64,000 nucleotides of DNA from an uncultured Lachnoclostridium sp. (GTDB lineage: Bacteria; Bacillota; Clostridia; Lachnospirales; Lachnospiraceae). The notes below the pieces were generated by a model that saw only the letters and a list, made by a program, of their open reading frames with translations, did no database searches and was not told the DNA's origin. A program made the position numbers and the translations under genes. Below are positions 17,048-25,543 of the stretch, piece after piece (position 1 is the first letter of the stretch; every line of letters begins with the position of its first letter). The DNA lies in assembly GCA_944381625.1 (NCBI GenBank), contig CALWLW010000001.1, positions 62,001 through 126,000 of the forward strand. Direction: 5' to 3'.

Positions 17048-18304
17048 ATGAAAGAGAAGATTATAGAATATGGAAAAAAATGTGCGGAGCGGGCGTTTAT
17101 TTTGCTGCGTTGGCTTACGGCGGCGGGACTAACCGGGCTGATCCTGGGAGTGATCGGCGGGTGGTTCAGCATGGCCATCACAGCGGCGACGGCGTACCGG
17201 GGCAGCCATCCGTGGATGCTGTATCTGCTGCCCGCGGCCGGACTGGTGATTGCGGCTTTATACAGGCTGGATCCCTATCATACAGGGACGAATCTGGTGC
17301 TGAAGGGGATCCAGTCCGGCGCTTATGTGCCCCTGCGCATGGCGCCGCTGATCGTCCTGTCCACGATTCTCACCCACGCGTTCGGAGGTTCCGCGGGCCG
17401 GGAGGGGGCGGCGCTCCAGCTTGGCGGCAGTCTTGGGGGGACGTTTGGGAAATGGATGAAGATGGATGAATATGACCGCAAGATCATGATTATGTGCGGC
17501 ATGAGCGCGGCGTTTTCCGCTCTGTTTGGGACGCCGCTGACGGCCACGGTTTTCGCCATGGAAGTGATCAGTGTGGGTATCATGCAGTACGCGGCGCTGG
17601 TTCCCTGCGCAGTGGCGGCGCTGACGGCCAAAGCGGCGGCGTCTTTTGTGGGCGCGGGAGGGGAGCGGTTCACGGTTACGGATATTCCGGCGCTGAATGC
17701 ACAGAGCGTGATACTCACCCTCCTTCTGGCGGTGCTCTGCGCGGCGGTGAGCATCCTGTTCTGTACTGTACTGCATCACACGGAGCACTGGTATCAGAAG
17801 CGGATCCCCAATGAGTGGCTTCGGATCGTCTCCGGGGCCGTGCTGGTGATTCTCATGACGAAGCTTCTGGGGACGACGGATTATCTGGGAGCCGGGATGG
17901 ACGTGGTGGAGAGAGCCGTCGCCGGGGAGACTGCGGCCGCAGCATTCCTGATCAAGATGGTATTTACCGCGGTGACGCTGGGATGCGGCTTTAAGGGGGG
18001 AGAGATTGTCCCTACTTTGTTCGTGGGAGCCACATTTGGGTGTCTGTTTGGGCAGGTGACCGGATTCTCTCCGTCCCTGGCCGCCGCCTGCGGCATGGCC
18101 GCGGTGTTCTGCGGCGTGACCAACTGCCCGGTCTCTTCCTTGTTTTTAAGCTTCGAGCTGTTCGGCTTCCAGTGCGCTCCGTTTTTCCTGCTGTCTGTGG
18201 CGGTCAGTTATCAGGAATCCGGGTATTTCGGCCTGTACCACAGCCAGAAGATCCTCTACTCAAAGACGAAGCTTCAATATATTAATCGGCAGACCAAAGA
18301 GTGA
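17048..18304 (+). CDS. CLC-family chloride channel/transporter
   Basis: 418 residues, about 10 hydrophobic segments. It contains the CLC ion-pathway signatures in order: GGSAGREGAALQLGG (the GREGP-like loop at the pore) and the GGEIVPTLFVGATFG segment, with GTPLTATVFAMEV between them. No C-terminal CBS domains. The canonical GSGIP motif is replaced by YHTGTNL, so anion selectivity is uncertain. It is a membrane chloride or other anion channel/antiporter, perhaps in acid resistance. The start follows a weak GGAG only 40 bases after the EF-G terminator; no clear promoter of its own is seen. Confidence 0.85.
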   Translation: MKEKIIEYGKKCAERAFILLRWLTAAGLTGLILGVIGGWFSMAITAATAYRGSHPWMLYLLPAAGLVIAALYRLDPYHTGTNLVLKGIQSGAYVPLRMAPLIVLSTILTHAFGGSAGREGAALQLGGSLGGTFGKWMKMDEYDRKIMIMCGMSAAFSALFGTPLTATVFAMEVISVGIMQYAALVPCAVAALTAKAAASFVGAGGERFTVTDIPALNAQSVILTLLLAVLCAAVSILFCTVLHHTEHWYQKRIPNEWLRIVSGAVLVILMTKLLGTTDYLGAGMDVVERAVAGETAAAAFLIKMVFTAVTLGCGFKGGEIVPTLFVGATFGCLFGQVTGFSPSLAAACGMAAVFCGVTNCPVSSLFLSFELFGFQCAPFFLLSVAVSYQESGYFGLYHSQKILYSKTKLQYINRQTKE

Positions 18305-18314
18305 GCGGCAGGGC

Positions 18315-18614
18315 TCAGCGCCTGGGAGCTCCCTTGCCCTGCATCAGCTTCCTGGCTTTGGAGAGGGCGTCGTCCATCTGACGCTGCTCCGCCTCGCTTT
18401 TCCCTTCCTTCATAATGGCGAAAAGCAGATCAAACTCATCCCTGGTAAAAGCCAGGTTCTGGCGGTTGGCGGAAGCGATGGCGCCCATGATGATGGGCAT
18501 GGCTTCCTTCTGGGTCTTGCCTTCGATCTGTTCTGCCAGGCTTAGAAGGAGCCTTAATTTGTCCGGCGCGATATTCTGGACGCGCTCGTCGTGGAACCAT
18601 TCCGGAACTTTCAT
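18315..18614 (-). CDS. conserved small clostridial protein
   Basis: 99 residues, helical and charged, with PEWFHDERVQNIAPDKLRLL near the N terminus and DEFDLLFAIMKEGKSEAE later. It resembles a small family seen in Lachnospiraceae next to the gene at 18611. No signal peptide or membrane segment. Its ATG overlaps the stop of the upstream gene by 4 bases (ATGA), so the pair is translationally coupled. Function unknown. Confidence 0.7.
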   Translation of the reverse strand: MKVPEWFHDERVQNIAPDKLRLLLSLAEQIEGKTQKEAMPIIMGAIASANRQNLAFTRDEFDLLFAIMKEGKSEAEQRQMDDALSKARKLMQGKGAPRR

Positions 18615-18946
18615 AAGCTTTCTTCCTCCTTTTCCGGAGAAGCTGCGGCGGAAAAGCCTTCAAACATCTCCCGATAAAGATCCATATTTTCAAAAATATC
18701 TGCAAACTGCTCCATCTGTGCCTGTTCCTGGGGCGGGAGGAGCTCTTTCATGCAGTTCATAAGATCCCCGATCTCCACAGGCTTCTGCATAGGGGGATTG
18801 CGGTTGAAATAGTCGATGGTGTATTTCAGCTCGGTCCATTTGATATATATGGCCATCAGCTTCTGCATGGGTGCAGGAAGAAAGGGCAGGAAGATTTTCA
18901 GCATCTGCATCTCTTTTGGATAGAAAGCCTGGTCAAAAGGTGTCAT
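18611..18946 (-). CDS. conserved small clostridial protein
   Basis: 111 residues from the ATG at 18946, preceded by GGGAG at about 10 bases; an in-frame TTG at 18976 lacks a ribosome site. Amphipathic sequence with MLKIFLPFLPAPMQKLMAIY and later a Glu-rich tail. It is coupled to the 99-residue partner downstream. The pair has no recognisable domain; being short, acidic and conserved together they may form a complex. Function unknown. Confidence 0.65.
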   Translation of the reverse strand: MTPFDQAFYPKEMQMLKIFLPFLPAPMQKLMAIYIKWTELKYTIDYFNRNPPMQKPVEIGDLMNCMKELLPPQEQAQMEQFADIFENMDLYREMFEGFSAAASPEKEEESL

Positions 18947-19062
18947 GACAGATCTGCTCCCTGCGTCTTTCTTCAATATATGAACGGCCGCCGAAAATCA
19001 TGCGGTTTCCGGTACCGGTTTTTCAGGGCGGGCCGCCCCGGTACGGGCAGCCCGAAGGTGTT

Positions 19063-19338
19063 TTAGCATCCGCAGGAGTTGCATCCGCAGGAGCCGCCGA
19101 ATCCATTCCCGCAGAAGAGCAGGAGCAGGATGATCCACATGCAGCTGTCGTTGCCGCATCCGTTGTCACAGCCGCATCCGCAGCCGTTGTTCCCGAACAG
19201 GCCGTTCCCGTTGCCGCAGCAGCAGGAGAGCAGCAGCAGGATCCAGATCAGGCTGCAGCAGGAGCCGCCTCCAAACAGATTGTTGCCGCATCCGTTGTCA
19301 CAGCCGCATCCGCAGCCGTTTCTTGATAAATCGCCCAT
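19063..19338 (-). CDS. Cys/Gly/Asn-rich repeat protein (chorion-like high-cysteine type)
   Basis: 91 residues; GGAGGT lies 7 bases before the ATG. About one residue in four is Cys. The sequence is a tandem repeat: NGCGCGCDNGCGNN, then a hydrophobic stretch (LIWILLLL), then again NGCGCGCDNGCGND and WIILLLL. Databases label similar gut-Firmicute proteins as chorion class high-cysteine proteins without known function. It has no signal peptide, but each hydrophobic stretch could insert in a membrane. Possible roles are metal binding, spore coat or a structural film; none is shown. It is monocistronic, divergent from the phospholipase-like gene. Confidence 0.75.
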   Translation of the reverse strand: MGDLSRNGCGCGCDNGCGNNLFGGGSCCSLIWILLLLSCCCGNGNGLFGNNGCGCGCDNGCGNDSCMWIILLLLFCGNGFGGSCGCNSCGC

Positions 19339-19459
19339 GAGATAACCTCCAAAAACTATTTACACTTCATCATATGCAGGATAGGGGAAATGTGTTATAC
19401 TAAACACCGGGCGCGGGGAAACCCTGTGCCCTTATATGCGGACGAAAGGAGATGGCATT

Positions 19460-20257
19460 ATGCCGGCAATCTACGCACATTATCTGTTTGGAAAGAAAGT
19501 ATATCAGCGGCTGCCGCAGCCGGAGAAGGAGGTCATCCGGAAGGGGAAAGACGCCTTCCTGATCGGACTCCACGGCCCGGATCTGCTGTTTTATTACCGT
19601 CCCTTTGGGAAAAACCGGATCAACAGGCAGGGGACGAGGATGCACCAGGAACTTGCCGCCGGTTTTTTTGACAAAGGGAAACGAGAATATGAAAAGGATC
19701 AGAACCCGGTACTTCGGGCATACTTATACGGGTTCCTCTGCCATTTTATTCTGGACAGCGAATGCCATCCGTATATTGGATGCTATATGGAGGAACATGA
19801 CCTGGGCCATCTGGAGATTGAGACGGATTTTGAAAGATATTTGCTGGAGAAAAACGGCCATGATCCGCTGCGGTATGTGCCGGTTCACCATCTGATCAGC
19901 CGAAGGAGAACCAGGGAGCAGATTTCCCGGATGTTTGAGGACGTGTCCCCCCGGCAGATCGATACCTGTATCCGGATGTTCCGCAGGATTATCGCGTTCT
20001 TTGTCTGCCGTACGCCGATGAAGCGGACGCTGCTTCGGACCGTGTCCCGTGTGACAGGGCAGGACAAGGGCGTGGGCGGCCTGATTATGGACGGCGTTCC
20101 TCATCCGTCATGCCGGGAGAGCAACCGGTTCCTGGAGGAGCGCATGGAAATATTGGCGGACACCGCGGCGCAGGAGATTAAGAACTACAGCCGCGTACTG
20201 GATGGGACAGGGCTTTTGTCTGCCCGGCTGTACCGGGATTATGAGGAGACTATATGA
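19460..20257 (+). CDS. zinc-dependent phospholipase C-like protein
   Basis: 265 residues from the ATG at 19460, with AAGGAG 8 bases upstream (the earlier ATG at 19436 has no such site). The N-terminal half matches the zinc-dependent phospholipase C / S1-P1-like fold: AIYAHYLFG start, FLIGLHGPDLLFYY, and FLCHFILDSECHPYIG, which supply His and Asp metal ligands. No signal peptide, so it acts inside the cell or is misnamed; in Clostridia these are usually left as PLC-domain proteins of unknown substrate. It overlaps the MFS gene by 4 bases (ATGA). Confidence 0.8.
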   Translation: MPAIYAHYLFGKKVYQRLPQPEKEVIRKGKDAFLIGLHGPDLLFYYRPFGKNRINRQGTRMHQELAAGFFDKGKREYEKDQNPVLRAYLYGFLCHFILDSECHPYIGCYMEEHDLGHLEIETDFERYLLEKNGHDPLRYVPVHHLISRRRTREQISRMFEDVSPRQIDTCIRMFRRIIAFFVCRTPMKRTLLRTVSRVTGQDKGVGGLIMDGVPHPSCRESNRFLEERMEILADTAAQEIKNYSRVLDGTGLLSARLYRDYEETI

Positions 20258-21474
20258 AGAAACTGACCATATTGGAACGGAACTGGGTATTGTATGACGT
20301 GGGCAATTCCGCTTTTGTGATGCTCACGTCCACCATAATCCCCATTTATTTCAAAAACCTGGCGGAAGGAGCGGGAGTATCCGCAGGAACATCCACCGCA
20401 TATTTCAGCTATGCCAGCTCGCTGGTGACGGTTCTGGTGATGATCCTGGGTCCCCTTCTGGGCGCGGCGGCCGATGGAAAACGGTGCAAAAAAGGGATCT
20501 TTGCCGGGTGCATGGCTGTGGGCGTGCTGGGGTGCGCTCTTCTTGCGGTGCCGTCCGGATGGTTTGCATTCCTGGGCGTCTATGTGCTGGCGAAGACCGG
20601 GTATCAGGGAAGCCTGATCTTTTATGATTCCATGCTGGGTGACGTGACGGAGGAAGGACGCATGGACCAGGTATCTGCTCATGGCTATGCCTGGGGGTAT
20701 ATTGGAAGCTGTGTCCCGTTTGTGGCCAGCATCCTGCTGATTCTGAACGCCGGTGCACTGGGGATTGGAAGCGTGAAAGCCACTATGCTGGCGTTTTTGA
20801 TGAATGCGGTGTGGTGGGGATGCATGAGCGTTCCGCTGCTGAAAAGTTACCGTCAGCGTCTGGCGGCGGAGGCGGACGGAGGGGAAGGGACACTCAAAAG
20901 CCTTGGACGGACGCTGGGAGAGATTCGGAAAAATCCCAGGGTATTCTGGTTCCTGCTGGCCTTCTTCTTCTATATAGATGGGGTCTACACGATTATTGAT
21001 CTGGCGACTTCCTACGGCAAGGATATGGGAATCTCCGATACCAGTCTGATGCTGGCGCTTCTGTTGACCCAGGTGGTGGCTTTCCCCTGTTCTATCCTTT
21101 TTGGAACGCTGGCGAAAAAGCTGGAGAGTGGGAAACTGATCAGGATCTCTATCCTGGGGTATCTGGGCATCGTGTTGTTTGCCCTGCAGCTTGACAAGGC
21201 ATGGGAGTTCTGGTTCCTGGCGGTCTGCGTGGCGGTGTTCCAGGGCGGTATCCAGGCTTTGTCCCGCTCCTATTTCACCAGGATCATCCCTTCGGAGAAA
21301 GCCGCGGAGTATTTTGGATTTTATGATATTTTCGGTAAAGGGGCCGCGTTCATGGGAACGCTTTTGGTGGGAGCGGCCTCCCAGATCACCGGCAGTTCCC
21401 GCAATGGAGTAGGCCTTCTGGCCATTCTGTTTCTCGCAGGGTTCTTCCTGTTCCGCAAGGCGGACCGGGCTTGA
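20254..21474 (+). CDS. MFS transporter, Atg22/UMF1-like
   Basis: 406 residues with about 12 hydrophobic helices. The opening WVLYDVGNSAFVMLTSTIIP and GPLLGAAADGKRCKK match the UMF1/Atg22-like MFS family (yeast Atg22 exports amino acids from the vacuole). Substrate in bacteria is not known. Coupled by a 4-base overlap to the phospholipase-like gene, so it may move a product or substrate of that protein. It is followed by 74 bases before the ABC promoter. Confidence 0.85.
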   Translation: MKKLTILERNWVLYDVGNSAFVMLTSTIIPIYFKNLAEGAGVSAGTSTAYFSYASSLVTVLVMILGPLLGAAADGKRCKKGIFAGCMAVGVLGCALLAVPSGWFAFLGVYVLAKTGYQGSLIFYDSMLGDVTEEGRMDQVSAHGYAWGYIGSCVPFVASILLILNAGALGIGSVKATMLAFLMNAVWWGCMSVPLLKSYRQRLAAEADGGEGTLKSLGRTLGEIRKNPRVFWFLLAFFFYIDGVYTIIDLATSYGKDMGISDTSLMLALLLTQVVAFPCSILFGTLAKKLESGKLIRISILGYLGIVLFALQLDKAWEFWFLAVCVAVFQGGIQALSRSYFTRIIPSEKAAEYFGFYDIFGKGAAFMGTLLVGAASQITGSSRNGVGLLAILFLAGFFLFRKADRA

Positions 21475-21548
21475 AAAAATTTTCAGGATGTTCCGCAGAA
21501 TCTGCCAGGGAGCGGACTGGCGGGACAGCCCGGCCGAAAATTCTTTTC

Positions 21549-21577
21549 TTGACAATAAAAATTTTTCTGTTTACAAT
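21549..21577 (+). promoter_or_regulatory. sigma-A promoter of the ABC exporter operon
   Basis: TTGACA (21549-21554), 17 bases, TACAAT (21572-21577), leaving a leader of about 75 bases. Confidence 0.75.
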
Positions 21578-21660
21578 AGTTTTAACGGAGACGGGGGAAA
21601 AGGAAACTTTTCTCCCGTTTCATACCGAACAGAAATATTTGAAAGGAGAAATGGGGAACG

Positions 21661-23403
21661 ATGATAAAAATACTGATGAAGTCGATCCGGGAATATAAGC
21701 GCCCTTCGATTCTTGCACCGGTGCTGGTGGCCCTGGAAGTGGTACTGGAATGTATCATGCCGTTCGTGGTGGCCCAGCTGGTGAACCAGATCAAGGCAGG
21801 AGCCGGACTGGCAGTGATCGGCGAATACGGCCTGATACTTGTGGTGCTGGCGGTGTTTTCGCTTATATTCGGAGCCGGAGCCGGTTATAACTGCGCGACG
21901 GCGTCCTGCGGGTTTGCCAAGAACCTGAGAAAGGATATGTTCTACCGGATACAGACTTATTCTTTTGAAAACATTGATAAATTTTCCACCTCGTCCCTGG
22001 TAACCAGGATGACGACGGATGTGACGAACGTTCAGATGGCCTATATGATGCTGATTCGTCTGGCCATCCGCAGCCCGCTGATGATCATCTTTTCCTTTAC
22101 CATGGCTTTTTACATGGGAGGGAAAATGGCGCTGATTTTCCTTCTGACGATTCCGATCCTGGGATTCGGGCTTTTCATGGTGATCAGCCATGCCATGCCG
22201 CTGTTTAAAAAGGTCTTTAAGAAATACGACGCCCTGAATGAATCCATTCAGGAGAATGTCAAGGGCATGAGAGTGGTAAAATCCTATGTCCGCGAAGGCT
22301 ATGAAAAGGAAAAATTCGGCCGTGCCGCGCAGGATGTGTGCAATGATTTTACCCGCGCGGAGAAGATTCTGGCTTTCAACAATCCGCTGATGCAGTTCTG
22401 CCTCTATATGGTGATGCTGTTCGTATTGTCCTTCGGGTCATACACGATTATCTCCAGCGGCGGTCTGGAACTGGACGTGGGACAGTTTTCCGCTCTTCTG
22501 GTTTACAATTTCCAGATCCTGTCCAGTCTGATGATGTTTTCCATGGTGTTCGTCATGGTGACCATGGCTGTGGAATCAGCAAGACGTATCGTGGAAGTGC
22601 TGACGGAGGAGACAGTTCTGCACAATCCGGAGGATCCGGTATATGAGGTGCCGGACGGCTCCATTGATTTTGACCATGTGAATTTCAAATATTCCAGAGC
22701 GGCGAAGAAGATGGCGCTGGCCAATATCGATCTGCATATTCGTTCCGGAGAGACGATCGGAATCATCGGAGGCACCGGTTCTTCCAAATCCTCCCTGATC
22801 CAGCTGATCTCCAGGCTGTATGATGTGACGGAAGGAGCTGTGCGCGTGGGAGGCATCGACGTGCGGCAGTATGACCTGGATTCTCTGAGGAACCAGGTGT
22901 CCGTGGTGCTTCAGAAGAACGTGCTGTTTTCCGGAACCATCAAGGAAAACCTGCGCTGGGGCAACCCGGATGCTACGGATGAAGAACTGGAAGAGGCATG
23001 CCGCCTGGCCCAGGCTGACGAATTCATTCAGCGTTTTCCGGATAAATACGATACTTATATCGAACAGGGCGGATCCAACGTATCCGGCGGACAGAAGCAG
23101 CGTCTGTGTATCGCCCGCGCGCTTCTGAAGAAGCCGAAGATCCTGATCCTGGACGATTCCACCAGCGCGGTGGACACCAAGACCGACGCGCTGATCCGCA
23201 AAGCGTTTGCGGAATACATCCCGGAGACCACGAAGATCATCATTGCCCAGCGTATTTCTTCCGTGCAGGATGCGGATCGGATCATCGTCATGGACGGCGG
23301 AACGATCCAGAATGTAGGCACTCATGAGGAACTGCTGAAGACCAGCAGTATTTACCGCGAAGTCTATACTTCCCAGAATAAGGCAGGTGATCAGGATGAA
23401 TAA
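21661..23403 (+). CDS. ABC exporter half, degenerate ATPase site subunit
   Basis: 580 residues: six-helix ABC exporter transmembrane domain (about 1-310) and nucleotide-binding domain (about 335-575). Walker A is GGTGSSKSS, signature VSGGQ, Walker B LILDDSTSA with Asp where the catalytic Glu belongs, and the H-loop reads IIAQRIS with Gln for His. These changes mark the degenerate-site half of a BmrC/LmrC or TM287-type heterodimer. It overlaps the next gene by 8 bases. Together they should form a multidrug or lipid-type exporter in the membrane. Confidence 0.9.
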   Translation: MIKILMKSIREYKRPSILAPVLVALEVVLECIMPFVVAQLVNQIKAGAGLAVIGEYGLILVVLAVFSLIFGAGAGYNCATASCGFAKNLRKDMFYRIQTYSFENIDKFSTSSLVTRMTTDVTNVQMAYMMLIRLAIRSPLMIIFSFTMAFYMGGKMALIFLLTIPILGFGLFMVISHAMPLFKKVFKKYDALNESIQENVKGMRVVKSYVREGYEKEKFGRAAQDVCNDFTRAEKILAFNNPLMQFCLYMVMLFVLSFGSYTIISSGGLELDVGQFSALLVYNFQILSSLMMFSMVFVMVTMAVESARRIVEVLTEETVLHNPEDPVYEVPDGSIDFDHVNFKYSRAAKKMALANIDLHIRSGETIGIIGGTGSSKSSLIQLISRLYDVTEGAVRVGGIDVRQYDLDSLRNQVSVVLQKNVLFSGTIKENLRWGNPDATDEELEEACRLAQADEFIQRFPDKYDTYIEQGGSNVSGGQKQRLCIARALLKKPKILILDDSTSAVDTKTDALIRKAFAEYIPETTKIIIAQRISSVQDADRIIVMDGGTIQNVGTHEELLKTSSIYREVYTSQNKAGDQDE

Positions 23404-25291
23404 GAAGACAGGGACGAGAAAAGGCACGATTATACGCCTGATTAAATTATTGTTTGAGTTTTACCCGATGATGCTGCCGCTGGTTCTTGTATGTATCCTG
23501 TTAAACGCGCTGATCAGTTCCATACCGGCCATTTTCCAGCAGAATATCATCTCCATCGTGGAGCAGACCTGGCAGACCAGGGACTGGGCGTCCGTGTCCG
23601 GACAGGTGCTTGGGCTGGTGAAGCTTCTGGCGTTTTTCTATGTGCTGTCGCTGATCGCAGGATTTACGTATACCAGGACCATGGCTGTGATCACCCAGGG
23701 CTCCCTGATGAAGCTGCGCAAAAAGATGTTCGACGGCATGCAGGATCTGCCCATTAAATATTTTGACACGCATAACCACGGCGATATCATGAGTTATTAC
23801 ACCAACGATATCGACACGCTGCGCCAGCTCATTTCCCAGAGTATCCCGCAGCTTCTGATCTCGCTGGTGTCTGTGACCACAGTGGTCTGCATCATGATGT
23901 ATTACAGCATCTGGATGTTCCTGGTGGTGATTGCGGGCGTCTTCCTGATGACCATGGTAACAAAGAAGATCGGAAGCGGTTCCGCCAGGTATTTCATCCG
24001 TCAGCAGGAACAGATGGGACGGACGGAAGGCTTTGTGGAGGAGCTGATGAACGGCCAGAAGGTCGTGAAGGTGTTCTGCCATGAAGAGCAGACCAAGGAA
24101 GATTTTGACAGAATCAACGAAGAACTGTTCCATGTGGCGGAGCGCGCCAACAAATACGCCAACACGCTCATGCCCATTCTTGCGAATATCGGAAACGTGC
24201 TCTATGTGATTGTGGCGCTGGTGGGCGGCGTTCTGCTGTATTATCATGTGCCCAACTTAAGCCTGTCCGGCATGGCGCTTAGCATCAGCATCACCGTGCC
24301 GTTCCTGAATATGACCAGACAGTTCAGCGGCAATATCGGCCAGGTGTCCAACCAGATCAATGCGGTGGTCATGGGTCTTGCCGGAGCGCAGCGTATCTTC
24401 AACCTGATCGACGAGAAGCCGGAGGACGACGAAGGCTACGTTACGCTGGTCAATGCCAAAGAGGAAAACGGCCAGATTGTGGAATGCCAGGAGCGCACGG
24501 GTATGTGGGCCTGGAAGCATCCCCACAAAGCGGAGGGTACGGTTACTTATACGAAGCTGGCAGGCGATGTGCGGCTGTTCGATGTGGATTTCAGCTATGA
24601 CGGTAAGAAGACGGTGCTGCACAACATTACGCTGTACGCGGAGCCGGGACAGAAAGTGGCGTTTGTGGGCGCTACCGGAGCCGGAAAGACGACGATTACC
24701 AACCTGATCAATCGTTTCTACGACATTGCAGACGGCAAGATCCGGTACGACGGCATCAATATCAACAAGATTAAGAAAGCGGATCTGCGCCGTTCCCTGG
24801 GCATCATCCTGCAGGATACCGTATTGTTCAGCGGCACGGTCATGGATAATATCCGCTACGGTAAGCTGGATGCCACGGATGAGGAGTGCATGGATGCCGC
24901 GAAACTGGCTGGAGCCCATGATTTTATCACCAGGCTGCCCAATGGATATGACACGATGATCTCTGCCAACGGATCCAATCTGTCCCAGGGCCAGCGCCAG
25001 CTTATTGCCATTGCCAGGGCCGCGGTGGCGGACCCGCCGGTGATGATTATGGACGAAGCCACGTCCTCCATCGATACCCGTACGGAGGCCATCGTTCAGA
25101 AAGGTATGGACGCTCTGATGAAAGGGCGCACCGTGTTTGTGATTGCCCACCGTCTGTCCACGGTCCAGAACTCGGATGTGATCATGGTTCTGGAACAGGG
25201 AAGGATCATCGAACGTGGAAGCCACGAGGAACTGATCGCCCAGAAAGGAAAATATTATCAGCTTTATACCGGCGCCTTCGAGCTGGAATAA
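23396..25291 (+). CDS. ABC exporter half, catalytic subunit
   Basis: 631 residues from the ATG at 23396 (AGGTGA just upstream). Six transmembrane helices and a C-terminal ATPase domain. Walker A GATGAGKTT, signature LSQGQ, Walker B IMDEATSS with the catalytic Glu, and H-loop IAHRLST are all intact. A 45-residue insert (about 345-390, containing WAWKHPHK) precedes the ATPase domain, as in the larger half of many heterodimeric exporters. The signature LSQGQ would complete the degenerate site of the partner. A terminator follows at 25349. Confidence 0.9.
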   Translation: MNKKTGTRKGTIIRLIKLLFEFYPMMLPLVLVCILLNALISSIPAIFQQNIISIVEQTWQTRDWASVSGQVLGLVKLLAFFYVLSLIAGFTYTRTMAVITQGSLMKLRKKMFDGMQDLPIKYFDTHNHGDIMSYYTNDIDTLRQLISQSIPQLLISLVSVTTVVCIMMYYSIWMFLVVIAGVFLMTMVTKKIGSGSARYFIRQQEQMGRTEGFVEELMNGQKVVKVFCHEEQTKEDFDRINEELFHVAERANKYANTLMPILANIGNVLYVIVALVGGVLLYYHVPNLSLSGMALSISITVPFLNMTRQFSGNIGQVSNQINAVVMGLAGAQRIFNLIDEKPEDDEGYVTLVNAKEENGQIVECQERTGMWAWKHPHKAEGTVTYTKLAGDVRLFDVDFSYDGKKTVLHNITLYAEPGQKVAFVGATGAGKTTITNLINRFYDIADGKIRYDGININKIKKADLRRSLGIILQDTVLFSGTVMDNIRYGKLDATDEECMDAAKLAGAHDFITRLPNGYDTMISANGSNLSQGQRQLIAIARAAVADPPVMIMDEATSSIDTRTEAIVQKGMDALMKGRTVFVIAHRLSTVQNSDVIMVLEQGRIIERGSHEELIAQKGKYYQLYTGAFELE

Positions 25292-25348
25292 AGCCGGATT
25301 GCCCGCAAGGGCCAGATACTCCGCCGTCTGATTGGGGTATTGGATATC

Positions 25349-25382
25349 AAGCGCTTCTGTGTAACCGCAGGGGCGCTTTTTT
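25349..25382 (+). terminator. intrinsic terminator after ABC operon
   Basis: AAGCGCTTCTG pairs with CAGGGGCGCTT (two G-U pairs), followed by a T6 run. Confidence 0.75.
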
Positions 25383-25397
25383 CATATCATAAACTGA

Positions 25398-25520
25398 GCA
25401 GTGCGGAAGCAGGGAAAACCGCAGATGCCATGCTTGCATGAGCAGCGGCGGTTTTCCCTGCTTCCATAGGGCGAAGCCCGTGAGCGAGACGGAGCGGAGC
25501 GAAGTCGAGCGCTGCACTGC
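25398..25520. repeat. nested large hairpin element
   Basis: A perfect 18-bp inverted repeat (25405-25422 with 25448-25465) lies inside an outer 7-bp pair (GCAGTGC 25398-25404, GCACTGC 25514-25520). The right part contains a purine-rich GAGCGAGACGGAGCGGAGCG run. It ends 24 bases before the protease start. It looks like a structured RNA leader or a dispersed palindromic repeat; not a plain terminator because no T run follows. Confidence 0.5.
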
Positions 25521-25543
25521 GGAAATGGCTGGGAGGTGGGCGT

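Noticed and set aside
19000-19326. Ala/Val-rich open frame opposite the Cys-rich gene
   Set aside because: It is the complement of the GCGCGC repeats; the minus strand has the proper ribosome site and start.
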